Positions 13,385 through 24,951 of a DNA stretch of 64,000 bases are shown in pieces. Origin of the DNA: Epiperipatus broadwayi. Lineage: Eukaryota > Onychophora > Udeonychophora > Euonychophora > Peripatidae. Below the pieces are notes generated by a model, which did not search any database, had not been told where the DNA came from, and was given only the letters and a program-made list of their open reading frames with translations. The stretch spans positions 26,402,426 to 26,466,425 of the forward strand of contig JAQFVV010000001.1 of NCBI GenBank assembly GCA_028023455.1. The letters run 5' to 3'. A program made the translations under genes and the position numbers. How positions within the stretch are numbered: the first letter of the stretch is position 1; each line of letters starts with the position of its first letter.

Positions 13385-14039
13385 TGTAAACAATTCATAA
13401 GATGGGCATATGTTAAACCCCTCTATGAAATTTAATGATTACTTATGTAAAGTGATTTTGAATTGTATATAAAAAGAGAATGTGTTCTCTTATCCACCCA
13501 ATGTTTGTACATTCGACGCTGAAATGTGTAAAACTGATCAATTTCATGCCAATTGTAAATAAATATATAATTAATTTAATGTATTTCGTTCTCTGTTTCG
13601 TTATTGATCTAATTCAATCCAATTCTAATTACTATTTATAGTCTATATATGTGAAAACTATGCATTAAGTTAAATTAAATTTAGTGATATTTTAGTCAAT
13701 TAAGAACCTTTCTTTTATTCATCAGAGTCTTATTGCTTCTCCGTGACCTATGTCGGCCGTGTGGAAAGAGGTATACTACGTGTAATTTCAAGGTGGTCAT
13801 TCGTAGGGTCTTGAGTCTTGGAATCCTGGCTTACGAGTTGAAGTGCGGTCGGACTCGGGATGTTACAGTCCTAGTCTGGTCAGCTTCGGTCTCTTTTGCT
13901 TGGATTCTGAATTCTGTTACGCGAATGTACAAACTTGACTGTTACACATGCTAGCTTTGTTCAATAAAGGAATCATCTCGTTAGTTTAACATTTTTTTTT
14001 ATACTTATATTCTTGAGTATTTGGGTAGTGAAGGTTACA
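13385..14039 (+). mobile_element. Possible degenerate LTR (BEL/Pao-like)
   Basis: The block begins TGTAAAC and ends GGTTACA, so it has TGT...ACA ends. It contains TATATAAAAAG at 13466-13476 and AATAAA at 13963-13968. Eleven bases after the end comes TGGTGCCATG (14051), which resembles the TGGTGCC primer-binding site common in BEL/Pao elements. No second LTR or gag-pol was found downstream, so this would be a stranded 5' remnant. The call rests on layout alone. Confidence 0.3.
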
Positions 14040-14060
14040 AAGGGTGGATTTGGTGCCATG

Positions 14061-15239
14061 AAATGTGTGGCCAGATTCGTATATGATTCCAGCGTTCAAA
14101 GAGAAAGGACACAATAGCGGATTATAGCCCCAAACGTGAGTCTAGATTAATTGTTGATCCAAAAGAAGGTCACAATATATATCAATTTTTTAATCAATGT
14201 TTTATCATCTGAAAATAATTTATGATTATAAATCAATAACTAATGTAATGATTAAATGGTAATCTTCATCAGACACCAAATGATTTTTAGTATCCTTTGT
14301 TAACTGTACATTTAGATTATCTCATTGCAAATTCTAAGAAATGAAAGTACAATTTTTGTTGTTACAAAAATAAATATATCACTATTTAAATAATCATAAT
14401 ATTTTGCTGACAAGTGTTTCACTGAATAATAGAAATTACAATCAGCATACCTTAGCTTTCATTATGACTGTAAAAACATACATTTTACTTTAATCATTCA
14501 AATATTTAAATGGCTACAGTTTTTTTTTAAGTATTCGTTGAAACTAATATAATTATTTTCGTGATTTGAAATTAATATCAATTTAAATCCTAAACTGTCT
14601 TAAATAGTTAGGGCATAACAAAAATTCACTGGATTTTATGTAGTGTTTAATTATTAAAAAACTTTTTTCAGTTAATAAATATTTAATTTAAAAAATAAAT
14701 AGAAATATATATATTAAAATTAAATTACTATTTACATCTGTATTATTAAAATCCAATTTGAGTACAATACTATTAATTGGGCTATTAAAAATTTAGCAAC
14801 TTCTAAATCCAGACAAAATTATGAGGAGGCCTTTTAAACTTTCATAAATTCCATACTTTATTGTAGCAAGTTAGGATTTAACCTTTAAAATTAATAAATA
14901 AAAACGTAGAAAAATTAAACAAAATAAAGTTAAATAAATATCAGCAAATATTAAGCCTAATTGATATAAGAACCATAATACTATTATGCCTTTTTAAATT
15001 TAACTGCTTTAATTAACTCATTATTTTCAATTTCTCCTAGAAAATAGGAGCTGAACACCTTAATTGCTAAACTTTTTAAAAAATATTTACTGCAGTTGAC
15101 CTTTAAAAAAAAAACTAACTGCTAAACTTTCCAGAACAATACAAAAAAAATCTGACATTTTATGCAAGGAAAAAATAATCAATAATAATAATTTTATCAT
15201 TATATATAAATGTTTAATGTACTGCAGTATCTATGTAAA
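14061..15239. other. AT-rich sequence, nothing recognised
   Basis: This is homogeneous AT-rich DNA with poly-A and poly-T runs. I see no feature in it. Confidence 0.6.
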
Positions 15240-16650
15240 TGTTTCAAACATTTATTCAAATATCTAATAGATATTAAAATTAATTTAATAGTTATTTATA
15301 GTTAATAAAGTGAAAGAAAAATTAATTCAATAAATGTTTTTTTTAAAAAAATTACTATATAAAAATGTTGCACTAAAATAATAGATATATATCAAATATT
15401 ATAGGTATTAAAAATTAGTAATTTACATTTCATACTTGCTTAAATTTTCAGCAATGAGTCTTTTAAAGAAATATCTGCTTATATGAATTGACAGTTGCAT
15501 CACTTTAATGAAAAATAAAAATATATAATAATAGACTACTGACAATGAATCACACAAAGCTATTTTAGAATAATATTAAGTAACAAGAAATATATTGTTT
15601 AATTACTGTATTACTACATATCTTAATCTGATAAAATCATTAATCTTGGAACTTAAGAATGCCAGATTAATGGAATTCATCAGTATTATTTAAATTTTTA
15701 TTGCTCCACTTGTTTATTATTCATGCAGCATTTTGCTAACAAATAAATCATTAGATATCAATATTATTAGAAAACTTCATACATATTTTATAATAATTTA
15801 TTCATTATTATAATTATTGCTTGTTAAACTCCAAATATATTTATTACTTTAACATTTTAAAATTAATAAATACAATAATCAATTATTTTATTGCTTAGTA
15901 ATTCATAAGAAATTTTTACACTGGGGGTAACAAAGCTTAGCCATGATCAGTAGAATTTAAATTAATAATTACAATTTTTTTAGAAAAAAAAATCAATTTT
16001 GAAAGTGTTTCTATCATAACGAAATTTTTACTTATGGTTTGACAGTTACATCATTTTAATGAAAAAAAAATGTAATAATAGACTATTAACAAATCACATA
16101 AAGCTATTATTGAATAATTTAGATGGCAGAATTTTTTAGCTTGAATAAATAAAGAACTTTTAGAAGTTAAAAAAAAAATTAACTAAAAAAAGTTTGTTTA
16201 AACTTATTACATTTAAATTATTAAACTATCTTTCAACTTAGGAAATGTTTTGAGGTCAAGTGTTCATTTTACGACTTAAACAATTAAATTATAGTATTTC
16301 CCTCCAGTGATTATTTTTTTAAAATAATTAGCAAATGTATTTACACTCTTTAATAATACATCTGCTCTTCCATCTTTTTCTTTATACATATATTAAATTA
16401 TTGGACATCAATTATAATGACTACCGAATACATATATATATATATTATCAATATATATCCAACATATTAAAATTAATGTTATTTAAAGTTAATAAGGTGA
16501 GAAAAAAATCCAAATCAATAAATGTATTTTCTTTTAGTATATATATTATAAATATATATCCAACACTGTAAACATTGAAAATTAGTATTTATATATCATA
16601 CTTGTTCAAAATTTCAGCAACATCATGAGTCCTTTAAATAAAAGATTTCC
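15240..16650 (+). repeat. Diverged direct duplication (~1.18-kb spacing)
   Basis: The stretch at about 15275-15480, with AGTTAATAAAGTGA, AATAAATGTTT, then CATACTTGCTTAAATTTTCAGCAA, recurs at about 16455-16645. A third partial relation links GACAGTTGCATCACTTTAATGA (15490) with GACAGTTACATCATTTTAATGA (16041). Copies are diverged with indels, so this is an old duplication. Confidence 0.55.
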
Positions 16651-16715
16651 AATCTAACATGTTCAAAGATAAAATAACTTAATTTGTAAAATTAACATAT
16701 AAATATTAAAATAGC

Positions 16716-16818
16716 ATGTCAAGCGATGGTGGTCGAGTGGTTAGCACAGTTGCTTTACAAGCAGTTGTCCCGGGTTCGCTTCCCGACCAACGCTTTGACA
16801 TATGAGAAAAATATTTAT
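16716..16818 (+). mobile_element. Short tRNA-derived insertion with 13-bp target duplication
   Basis: The 13-mer ATATTAAAATAGC occurs at 16703-16715 and again at 16819-16831, directly flanking a unit of about 103 bp that contains the tRNA-like sequence. This is the signature of L1/SINE-style insertion. The tRNA part is bracketed by TGTCAA and TTGACA, which lengthen the acceptor stem. No poly(A) tail or tRNA-unrelated body is present. Confidence 0.6.
16723..16794 (+). tRNA. tRNA-Val(TAC)-like sequence, probably a pseudogene or SINE head
   Basis: The acceptor stem is GCGATGG/CCAACGC with one A-A mismatch. The anticodon stem GTTGC/GCAGT encloses loop TTTACAA, giving anticodon TAC. The T arm is CCGGG-TTCGCTT-CCCGA (outer pair mismatched), and the A- and B-boxes (TGGTCGAGTGG, GGTTCGCTTCC) are good. 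The D stem is broken (two of four pairs mismatch). With the flanking target duplication this points to a retroposed copy rather than a working tRNA gene. Confidence 0.5.
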
Positions 16819-16831
16819 ATATTAAAATAGC

Positions 16832-19800
16832 CTTTAAATATCACATTGCAGGACAAAGATTCCTCTAAAGGAAAACATCATTTAACATAATTAAATTTTA
16901 CTTAACAATTTTTAAAACAAACAAAAAAATATAATGATTAAATTTTGAAGATAAATGAGTTATAAATTAATTTGATTAAGGTTCATTTATTAAACAATTG
17001 CTACTGTTCCATAATTATTAAATAAAAAATGTAAAATTGTATTAGAATTACACATTTAAATTTTGCTTTTATTTATAAAATAATGAAAGAGTTGATAATA
17101 TTTATAAAATCACTTGTTTTCTTTAAATGTATATGCTCTTACAAACTGTAAACAAATGGTTTCAAATATTTTTATTCTCATTTATAATTATTATGGCACC
17201 AATATCTTAAAAAATAGTGAAGATTTTGAAAACCAGATGAATGATTTATAATCTAATATGGATTAATATATCTAAGCCATTTTACTATAAAACAATGCAA
17301 AGCTTATCATGACCACAACTTAAGAGATCGATGTTGGATGAAATTTAGGATTAGAATTTCCAGGCAAATTAAGATTTTTTTTTCAGATAGCAAAGAAAAT
17401 AAATCTATCAATTTTTGTTTAGTGAGTTTCCTATGAAGAACAGACTACAATTTTTGGATTTTGTCATAAGTTATACATTTATTTTCAGTGTCTCTTTCTC
17501 ATTCAATAAATTCATTTGGTTTTCAGTTTGATCAGATGCAACAATTATTTTAACTGATCTTACCCATAAATATATTCTTGCTTTTCATTAAGTATTTTTT
17601 ATAAAAGTCATGGAAATTTTTCCAATAAAACTTTTCTTTGGAATTAAATGTAAATATTTGTGAGTCTTTGTTTTTGGAATACTTACATCAAGTTTCAGTT
17701 CAAAAGAGTTAAAAAATTATTGAGCTCAACTGAAAAATAAGTATCACAAATTGCCTAATTGTTTCAAGATTGATAATCTTAAGCCTGCATTCACTGGTAG
17801 ATTAAAACATACAATTAGGATGGGAAAACATTGTAAAGGACTATCAGACATAGCAATTATAATCAAAACCATAATGAACCGATCTTTGAATAGGTTATCA
17901 CACCTAAATAGTATCTACCAAAACAATGTCATAAGCTTTACAAAAAATTCATAGCCAAACTGCCATTGCAAAGCAATTTTCTGAAATAAATGCTAAAATG
18001 TAAAAGTAGTGATATTACGAAAATTAGATGATTGTCAAAAGCATTTTATATGATTGAATTATTATTTTCATTTTTCTCAATTATTATTTTGAATAAACAC
18101 ATTACTATTGAAGGTTATTTGGAACATTTTAGGAGACCAGATTCATCAGTGATGCAAGCACAATTGCTTCAATCATTAGAACTTTTAACAAACCAAATTA
18201 TTGGTTTGAGTAACAATAGCAAGAAATTTAATATTTTCCCATACTTAATCCATATACCTCATTAAATATGATAGTCTGAAGACAATTTAAACTAGTGAGG
18301 GAGTAACATCTTTTGGAGACTTGATGTTTTTCTGCATGAGAAAAGTTACTATTTTTCAAGTCAGTAGTTAAATATTATATACGTTTAGCCAAAATAGAAT
18401 ACAAGCAGTTCTTACAAATGAGAGTCTTACATCATATTATCAAAGACATTATAACTACTCTCATATTTATCCCAATCACCATAAATATAATGAGGGTTAT
18501 CTTTTCATGCTAGCTTCAGGATAAACTAGCTGGTAATTAGAAAATTAATTAGGTTATATTTATTAAATATAATACAGTATTTACATATATAAAATGATCA
18601 TGTGACAAATTCAGAACATTTTAATCATTAATAAATTGGATACAATTGTGAAAAAAAGGGGGCATGGGTTTTTACTTTTGTGTAGTTTTATTTATTCATT
18701 TTTGAAAAGGGGAAAAAGAGAAGGGATTACAATCTTTAAAAGGGAGTTTATCAATTGTTTTTTAAAAAAAGTTTAAATATTTAGATTTTTTTTTAGAATT
18801 ATAAATTAATTAAAAAAGATTAGAATATTTTTCTTTGAAGAAATGAAGTGTGTTTTCTAAGTTAATGTATAAATAGAATATTTTATTTTTCAAATAATTA
18901 AAAGAAAACAAAAAATTGGAATCTATCTCTGAAGAAGGATCGGTTTCCAAATAATTAGAGTATAAAGAGATTTTTTTAAAAAAAAAAAATCAATTGGCCA
19001 TGGCTAAATGCAATAATTTTTGAAGTAGTGATGTGATGAGATCAAGATTTATAGCAGGGTTGTTTCTTAAAAAATAACAGACACTGTGGGAAGTAGATTT
19101 AATTGCAGTTCAGTTGTGACAAGATAAACACCTCAGCTTGGAAATGATGCTAAATTGATCTCCTGTTCAATTATGTCAAAAAAAAAAAATGTTTGCAAAA
19201 CAGTATATAGAGTTTACAAGAATCATCTGCTAACTTGCTGAAAGCCAAGCATTATTGTATCAGTTATATAATCAATTTTATTAAGAGGAATGTAAAATAA
19301 AATTACTCCCAATAGAAACTATCAGTTAATCTGATATATTGATCCATCCAAAATCATGTCTTAGCTTGTGTTAACTTGAAAATAATTGTTAAACTGAAAC
19401 CTGTGTTAATTTGAAATGAAAATTTTTAAACTGAAACCTGAAGCTATTAAAAAGCTAACTTTTAGTGAAAATAACTATTGAACTGGAGAACAGAAATGAA
19501 AATATTTGTTAAAATGAAACTAAATTGATAAGAAGAGAGCACCAAAAGAAAAAATATCCATGATAATCCAGTATTGTTGATGTGTACACATTTTTTTTTT
19601 TAAGTATTTTATAGAAAATAATTAGGTATATATATATTTTTTTGTTTTGTTGAAAAGATGTTTTTTTAGATCAAAGGTATGGGAGAAACCCATTTTCAAA
19701 AAAAAAAAAGGGAGGGGGGAGGTTTAGGTTAATTCTCACTGGCTATAAGCAGTTAATTATACTATCAATTTTCGAGTGCCTTACATATTTTTTAAATTGA

Positions 19801-20850
19801 ACAAGTGATTATCTCAGTATTTTCCTAAATGTTTCTATTTTACAAAAATCAAATTAGTTTGAATTTACATCACATGATCTAAGTTTTAACCACTTTTTTG
19901 GAATTTTCCAATGTCCTACCACATATGGAGGGTTTTATATATATTGTAAATAGTTTTTAGAATAAAAATCAAATTTATTTTGATACCTGATTGTAATTTT
20001 TGTAAAAGAATGTATTCAATTGAATTCAATTACCAGATCAATGGAAATTTTGTGCAGTGTTGATTTTGCTGCAGTTTTATTCTAGCACTGAAAAATATAT
20101 TTTCAGATTATTACTTGAACAAGATGTTGGGCAATGGCAATTTTATACCAAATGTTAATTATTTTAACTGTTAACTCTTTCATTTAATATAAAAAATTTA
20201 AGTAGTCAAAGAAAATTCAGTGCTTAGATTTTTTTAAAAGCACTAGCAAAATTATTTATAAATCCATATTTAGAAGGAAAGGTTCCTAATATATTTTAGG
20301 AGCATTAGCAAGATCTAAAGCTATTAGTAATGACAATAATGCAAATGATAAAACACTCAAGTTAATTAATTTTGTTTTACTTTTAAATGCTCATTTGGAA
20401 CCATAATTATATCCAAAATAATACATTTTTAATGAGCAGTATCATTTTACTGTGAGTAGCATTTGTTACAAAACTGCATGTAGTCATTGCAGATTAAATT
20501 TTTTGTGGTTTTTTTTTTTTTATATTTATTATATGGGAATAACTCATTTAAATTAAATCAGAAAAGGATTAATAATTATGTTTTATACATAATATTATAT
20601 ATATGATTAATGAACATGTAAAACTTTGGCTTTGTCACATTATCATTTACTAAATTCTTTATTTTTATATTTATTTGTTAGCTTTATTACATAATTGTTT
20701 AAAATAAGTTTCTGAATTTTTTTGTGTATTTTTATTTTTCTGGCTATCTGCCCTGTGAATTAACAGGATATGTTTTATTTAATCATAGAGACATGCTTTA
20801 AATAATTTATAGATTATCCCAATGAAATTATTTTATAATAGAATAGATTA
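16832..20850. other. AT-rich sequence, nothing recognised
   Basis: I see no gene. A purine run sits at about 19698-19722, and several poly-A/poly-T tracts occur. Open frames at 17751-17954 and 18032-18265 show no family motif. Confidence 0.6.
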
Positions 20851-21470
20851 AAACTCACTATACGTATGCCACACACAGCAAGCTAGAGTAACCAATGGAT
20901 GCCAGAAGGTTTGTGAATAAAATCCCCATCTAGTGCCTACTCATCCAATATCCCCAGACTAGTTTCTGGCTTGTGGCCTTTGTCAGTGAGGAGCCTTGGA
21001 TCTGAGAGCACTGCATCTAGATCTTAGGATCTAATGCAATCCTCCAGCAACCACCTTTTATCTCCATTTAATTACAAAACTATGAGTCTTAAACTGAAAA
21101 CACTTTAATGTTTCCAATTCAAGCCCATTAGCTTATAAAGTTATATGGGTCTGAACCCAGTTCAGTTTCCACATATTTTGGTGTCTTTGGTTCTTTAATA
21201 ACCATAGCCACCAATATCCTATTAGGCAGGATTGGTTTTAAGCCAATAAACATCACATGACCACCATCTCTTATGCCAGAAACTAGTCTGGGGATATTGG
21301 ATGAGTAGGCACTAGATGGAGATTTTATGCACAAGCTTTCTGGCATCCATTGATTACTCTAGCTTGCTGTGTGTGACATAGATATAGTGAGTTTTTCCTG
21401 TTTTAACAAGTTATACACAAGCATAAGAGATGGTGGTCATGTGATGTTTATTGGCTTAGAAAGGATTAAG
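20851..21470. repeat. Foldback repeat family, copy 1
   Basis: The left arm (from 20851: AACTCACTATACGTATGCC, then CAGCAAGCTAGAGTAA) is the inverse of the right arm ending near 21395. The arms share GCCTACTCATCCAATATCCC and CAGACTAGTTTCTGGC blocks. The right edge continues with a family segment (GGTCATGTGATGTTTATTGG) up to about 21470. This copy lies outside ACADSB, downstream of its end. Confidence 0.75.
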
Positions 21471-22596
21471 TTTATACCTGTGTATTTTCTCTTGTTTACA
21501 ACCAGTTTCTAGGATCCTTGCAATCCCAAGCTAGTTTCAGACAGACATATTTACAATGTATCTGTGTGGACATCAAGCTGGTTCTCTGTAGAATTATTTG
21601 GATCATGCAATGATAAAGATCAAAGTCCACATATTTCACTTTGCTTTATAAATTTTGTCATAACTAATTTAGTGCTGGCTAGCAAACTCAAGATAATCAG
21701 CATATCATGATCCCAGCATTTATTATATTATTGCAAAGTGAAAGTAACTACCTCCCACTGAATTATGTAGTGTCAAGAGTTATGTAGTGACAAAAACCAA
21801 TGAAAAAATAGAATAATACTATTCTATCTTTGGGCTGTTATTATATAAGCTTAGTTTTTAAATTATACGATGAATTTTGTCTATTGTTTTAATTTATGTA
21901 CAAACATTCTGCAATCACCATTAATTAATTAATTCAAAGAATACAAAACAAGTCTTACTTTTGAATATTGAGATATTACTTTTAATAATTGTAATAAATA
22001 ATCATAAGTTTTAAATATCTGTAATTGTTTATTATTGTAAATATTTTCGCACTTAGATATGTGTAAAGAATTGAAATATTGATGATTGCTTTTATAATAT
22101 GTTCTAAGTTTGGCATTGACTAGATGATGATTAACCTAGATTTTATAAAGTACTTCTATTTAATTTCAGTCGCAAGTGATGACTGTTGACTATTAATGAT
22201 TAATGTTGATAATGTTATGTTTATAATATATATTACTATTTACTTCCAATGCTGATTTTTGCTCAGGCTCATTGATTGGGATATTTAGGGTGATCCATCT
22301 CCCCTGCAGTTCATCTGTATTTTATACTGTTACAATATATATCTTAAAATAAAATGGAGTAAAAGTATGTATTTGGATTGATCAAATTCATTCACATATG
22401 AATATATATATTTTTTAAAATCTTCATATATCTAATATAATATATGAATTTACATTTTATCAGAAAATATGGTTAAGTATAAGTTTTATAAGTAATATAT
22501 ATATTGCCTTTACTTTAAATGAACAGTTAGCAAAGTATAAAAATAACCGAAATAAAATTTAAATTCCCTGAATACTACAAATAAATAATGCTTTTA
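21471..22596. other. AT-rich sequence, nothing recognised
   Basis: No gene or repeat stands out in this intergenic stretch. Confidence 0.6.
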
Positions 22597-22604
22597 AAAT
22601 TAAA

Positions 22605-24335
22605 GATAATAGTATGAATGCTGAACCCTACTGTTTGATGGTGCTCTTTTTCACCCAATGCACATTAATATACCAATTTACGGGCCGTCAGTTTCTTTAC
22701 AGAATACTACGGTACAAAAAATTTTTTTTTTCACTTTCTACGCATAAAAGTCGTACGTTTTTTTTTTTTTTTGCATTTTTAATAAACAAACATTTTGTTT
22801 TTATATGGTGCAGGGGGTGGGGGGTTGCTTTTAAATTATCAACTTTTTTTTTGATCACTTTCTTTACATAATACTACTCTAAAAAAAAATTTTTTTTTAC
22901 CCCTTTCTATACATAAAACTCGTACGGTTTTTTTTGCCTTTTTAATAAACAAACACCACTCTGTTTTTAGATGGTAGAGGGGGGTTGGTTTACTTTTAAA
23001 TTATCACCTTTTTTTGGATTTTGAGCTTTTTTTTTTTTAAAGCCTTAAACAATTCAGTTTTAATTAATAAATCAACAGTTGGTTTTTAGAGGGTGGAGGG
23101 GGTTGGTTTGAATTTTAATTCTCATCTTTTAATATCTTTTGCCGATGTATTGGAAACTTTGCATATTAATTTTAAATGTGTTCGAAATATAGAATACATA
23201 TAAAGAGATAGATTAACAAAATATACGAATTATTGGAGGGGGGTTGGTTTGCTTTTAAATTATCGCCTTTTTTTCCTTATAGACTTTTTATTGATTTTGA
23301 GCTCTTTTTTTGTTATTGGAAAGCCTTATTAATCAATTCATTTTTAATAAACCAACAGTTGGTTTTTAGAGAGTGGAGGGGATTGGTTTGATTTTTAATT
23401 ATCATCTTTTATTTTCTTATTATGAAGTGTTGTTTTTTTTTAAAAAAATATTTATGCTACCGAAATCTATATGATAGCGAAAAGTTCTTCCTTTATTTTT
23501 TGCCTTTTTCAAAAAGGCTTAATTAAACAGTTCATTTTTTTAAAAAAAAAAAACATTTTTTTTTAGAGAGGTGGGGAGTTACGGTTTGTTTGACTCCAAT
23601 AGGAGATGAGTCTCAATACTATAACGGGATTTTGGAGCCATCCAACCAACTTCCCTTATGCAGACCCCAGGTATGCTTGCAAAAGTGGCAACGAAATTCC
23701 CCAGATCCTGTAGTTGACTAAAACTATGCTCCTCCCGCAAACGCATAGCTTCGCATCTGGCAGGATGTTTGTTCTCTTTCTGGAAAAACACAACAGCATC
23801 AACTTCTGGGCCGGCAATTCACTCACCTTCAAACAATTTTGAACACTTGCCATGCTGACATTTTACTGTTCTCACACAGATTCACATGTAAACGTGGATT
23901 TGCACATGAACTTGGCAGAACTCTGCTAAAAACCCTAACCTTTTCAGGTTGTGTGCAGTTCAAAATCGTAGGTAAGCGTGCATGACGGCCTGACAATTCT
24001 TAATATGTAATACTAAATCCACTATGCTTTCTCAAAATTTTTCCACAATGAATTTTTTGATAGTTTTGCATCCTTCAAATACGGCTGCCATCAAATCAGA
24101 CCATAGTGAGAGTTGAATTGTGCTCGAGGAATACTGTCGCAAGTCAATGGGCATAGTATTTCATTGATAATGTGATGTACCGTGACTTCTCCTTAAACGG
24201 TACGTAATGGTAGGATACATCACTCTCTAGGCGGCCTGTTACGGCTCTAAACACTGTTGTAGTGTTAGCCGTAAGTTAGGTCGCTAAAACAGTATATTGA
24301 TGTGCATTGTGTGAAAAACAATGCCTACTATTACC
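22605..24335 (-). mobile_element. DNA transposon with TIRs and 8-bp TSD, copy 1
   Basis: The element is 1,731 bp and is flanked by the direct repeat AAATTAAA (22597-22604 and 24336-24343). Its ends read GATAATAGTA and, inverted, GGTAATAGTA. A second inverted block shares CTTTTTCACCCAATGCACAT (left) with GTTTTTCACACAATGCACAT (right). The part at 23579-24280 is GC-richer and matches the second copy; the part at 22690-23575 is a run of imperfect T/G-rich repeats containing GGGGTTGG and TTAAATTATC. Several broken frames exist but no transposase is recognisable, so it is probably non-autonomous. An 8-bp duplication is typical of hAT and P-like superfamilies, but the ends do not match their usual termini. 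Confidence 0.75.
22690..23575. repeat. Imperfect tandem repeats inside transposon copy 1
   Basis: The recurring order is a T tract, TTTTTAATAAACAAACA, a G-rich GGAGGGGGTTGGTTT, then TTTTAAATTATC and another T tract. At least five degraded units are visible, of uneven length. The matching A-rich strand fills the same position in copy 2 at about 59880-60780. Confidence 0.6.
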
Positions 24336-24743
24336 AAATTAAATAATTTTGTTATATTAAGTCTCAATTATAATTAATCCAATAAATGAACTCTATCAGA
24401 TAATACTTTTGATTTGATGTGTAGGAATAAAAAATGAAAATTTATGATTAAATTAAAAAATTCTGCATTAATAAGCTCCTTCAATAGATATGAGAAGTAA
24501 ACTTGCTTTACTATTTTTTGGTTTAATAAAGTTGTTATAAACTTCTTAAATGAAAAAAAAACTTATTATCTCAATATAATAAATTTAAAAACAAAGTTGC
24601 CCAGAAATAATATTTATGTTTTTGGGTTTTTTTGCAAGGATTATTATTTTTGTATATTTAAATAGAAATTTCAATTTATGATTTAAATCAAGATTATTTT
24701 TATTTAAAAAACAAACAAACCCAGACACAATTGAAATCAATTC

Positions 24744-24749
24744 TTTATT
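24744..24749 (-). terminator. Poly(A) signal of ACADSB
   Basis: AATAAA on the minus strand lies about 140 nt after the ACADSB stop codon, which gives a short AT-rich 3' UTR. It is the first perfect hexamer I noticed downstream of the stop. Other A/T-rich variants are nearby, so the exact cleavage site is uncertain. Confidence 0.55.
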
Positions 24750-24886
24750 CAAATATTATATATTTACAAAAATATTTTATATAATTATTTTTTTTAATAT
24801 GTTACATTTTATATAAGACATTAAAATAATAAAAATATGAGTTGAAAGTATTTAAAGAAGCATATTAAATTTTAATCAATTGACGT

Positions 24887-24951
24887 TTAGACATCTAAAT
24901 ATTTAGCAATAGTATTCAGCTGAATATTGGAAGTTCCCTCATAAATCGAAC
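24887..24951 (-). CDS. ACADSB: ACADSB last coding exon ([10 protein letters not shown]... stop)
   Basis: The acceptor TTTTAG precedes GTTCG; with the G carried over from the previous exon the junction reads GGT TCG (G S). The exon encodes [20 protein letters not shown] and then TAA at 24889-24887. The glutamate of YEG is the catalytic base of this enzyme family. The protein ends a residue or two after the point where relatives usually end, so the C-terminus looks natural rather than truncated. Confidence 0.94.

Noticed and set aside
22614-22871. 85-codon frame rich in F
   Set aside because: It is produced by T tracts of the repeat half of transposon copy 1; it is low in complexity.
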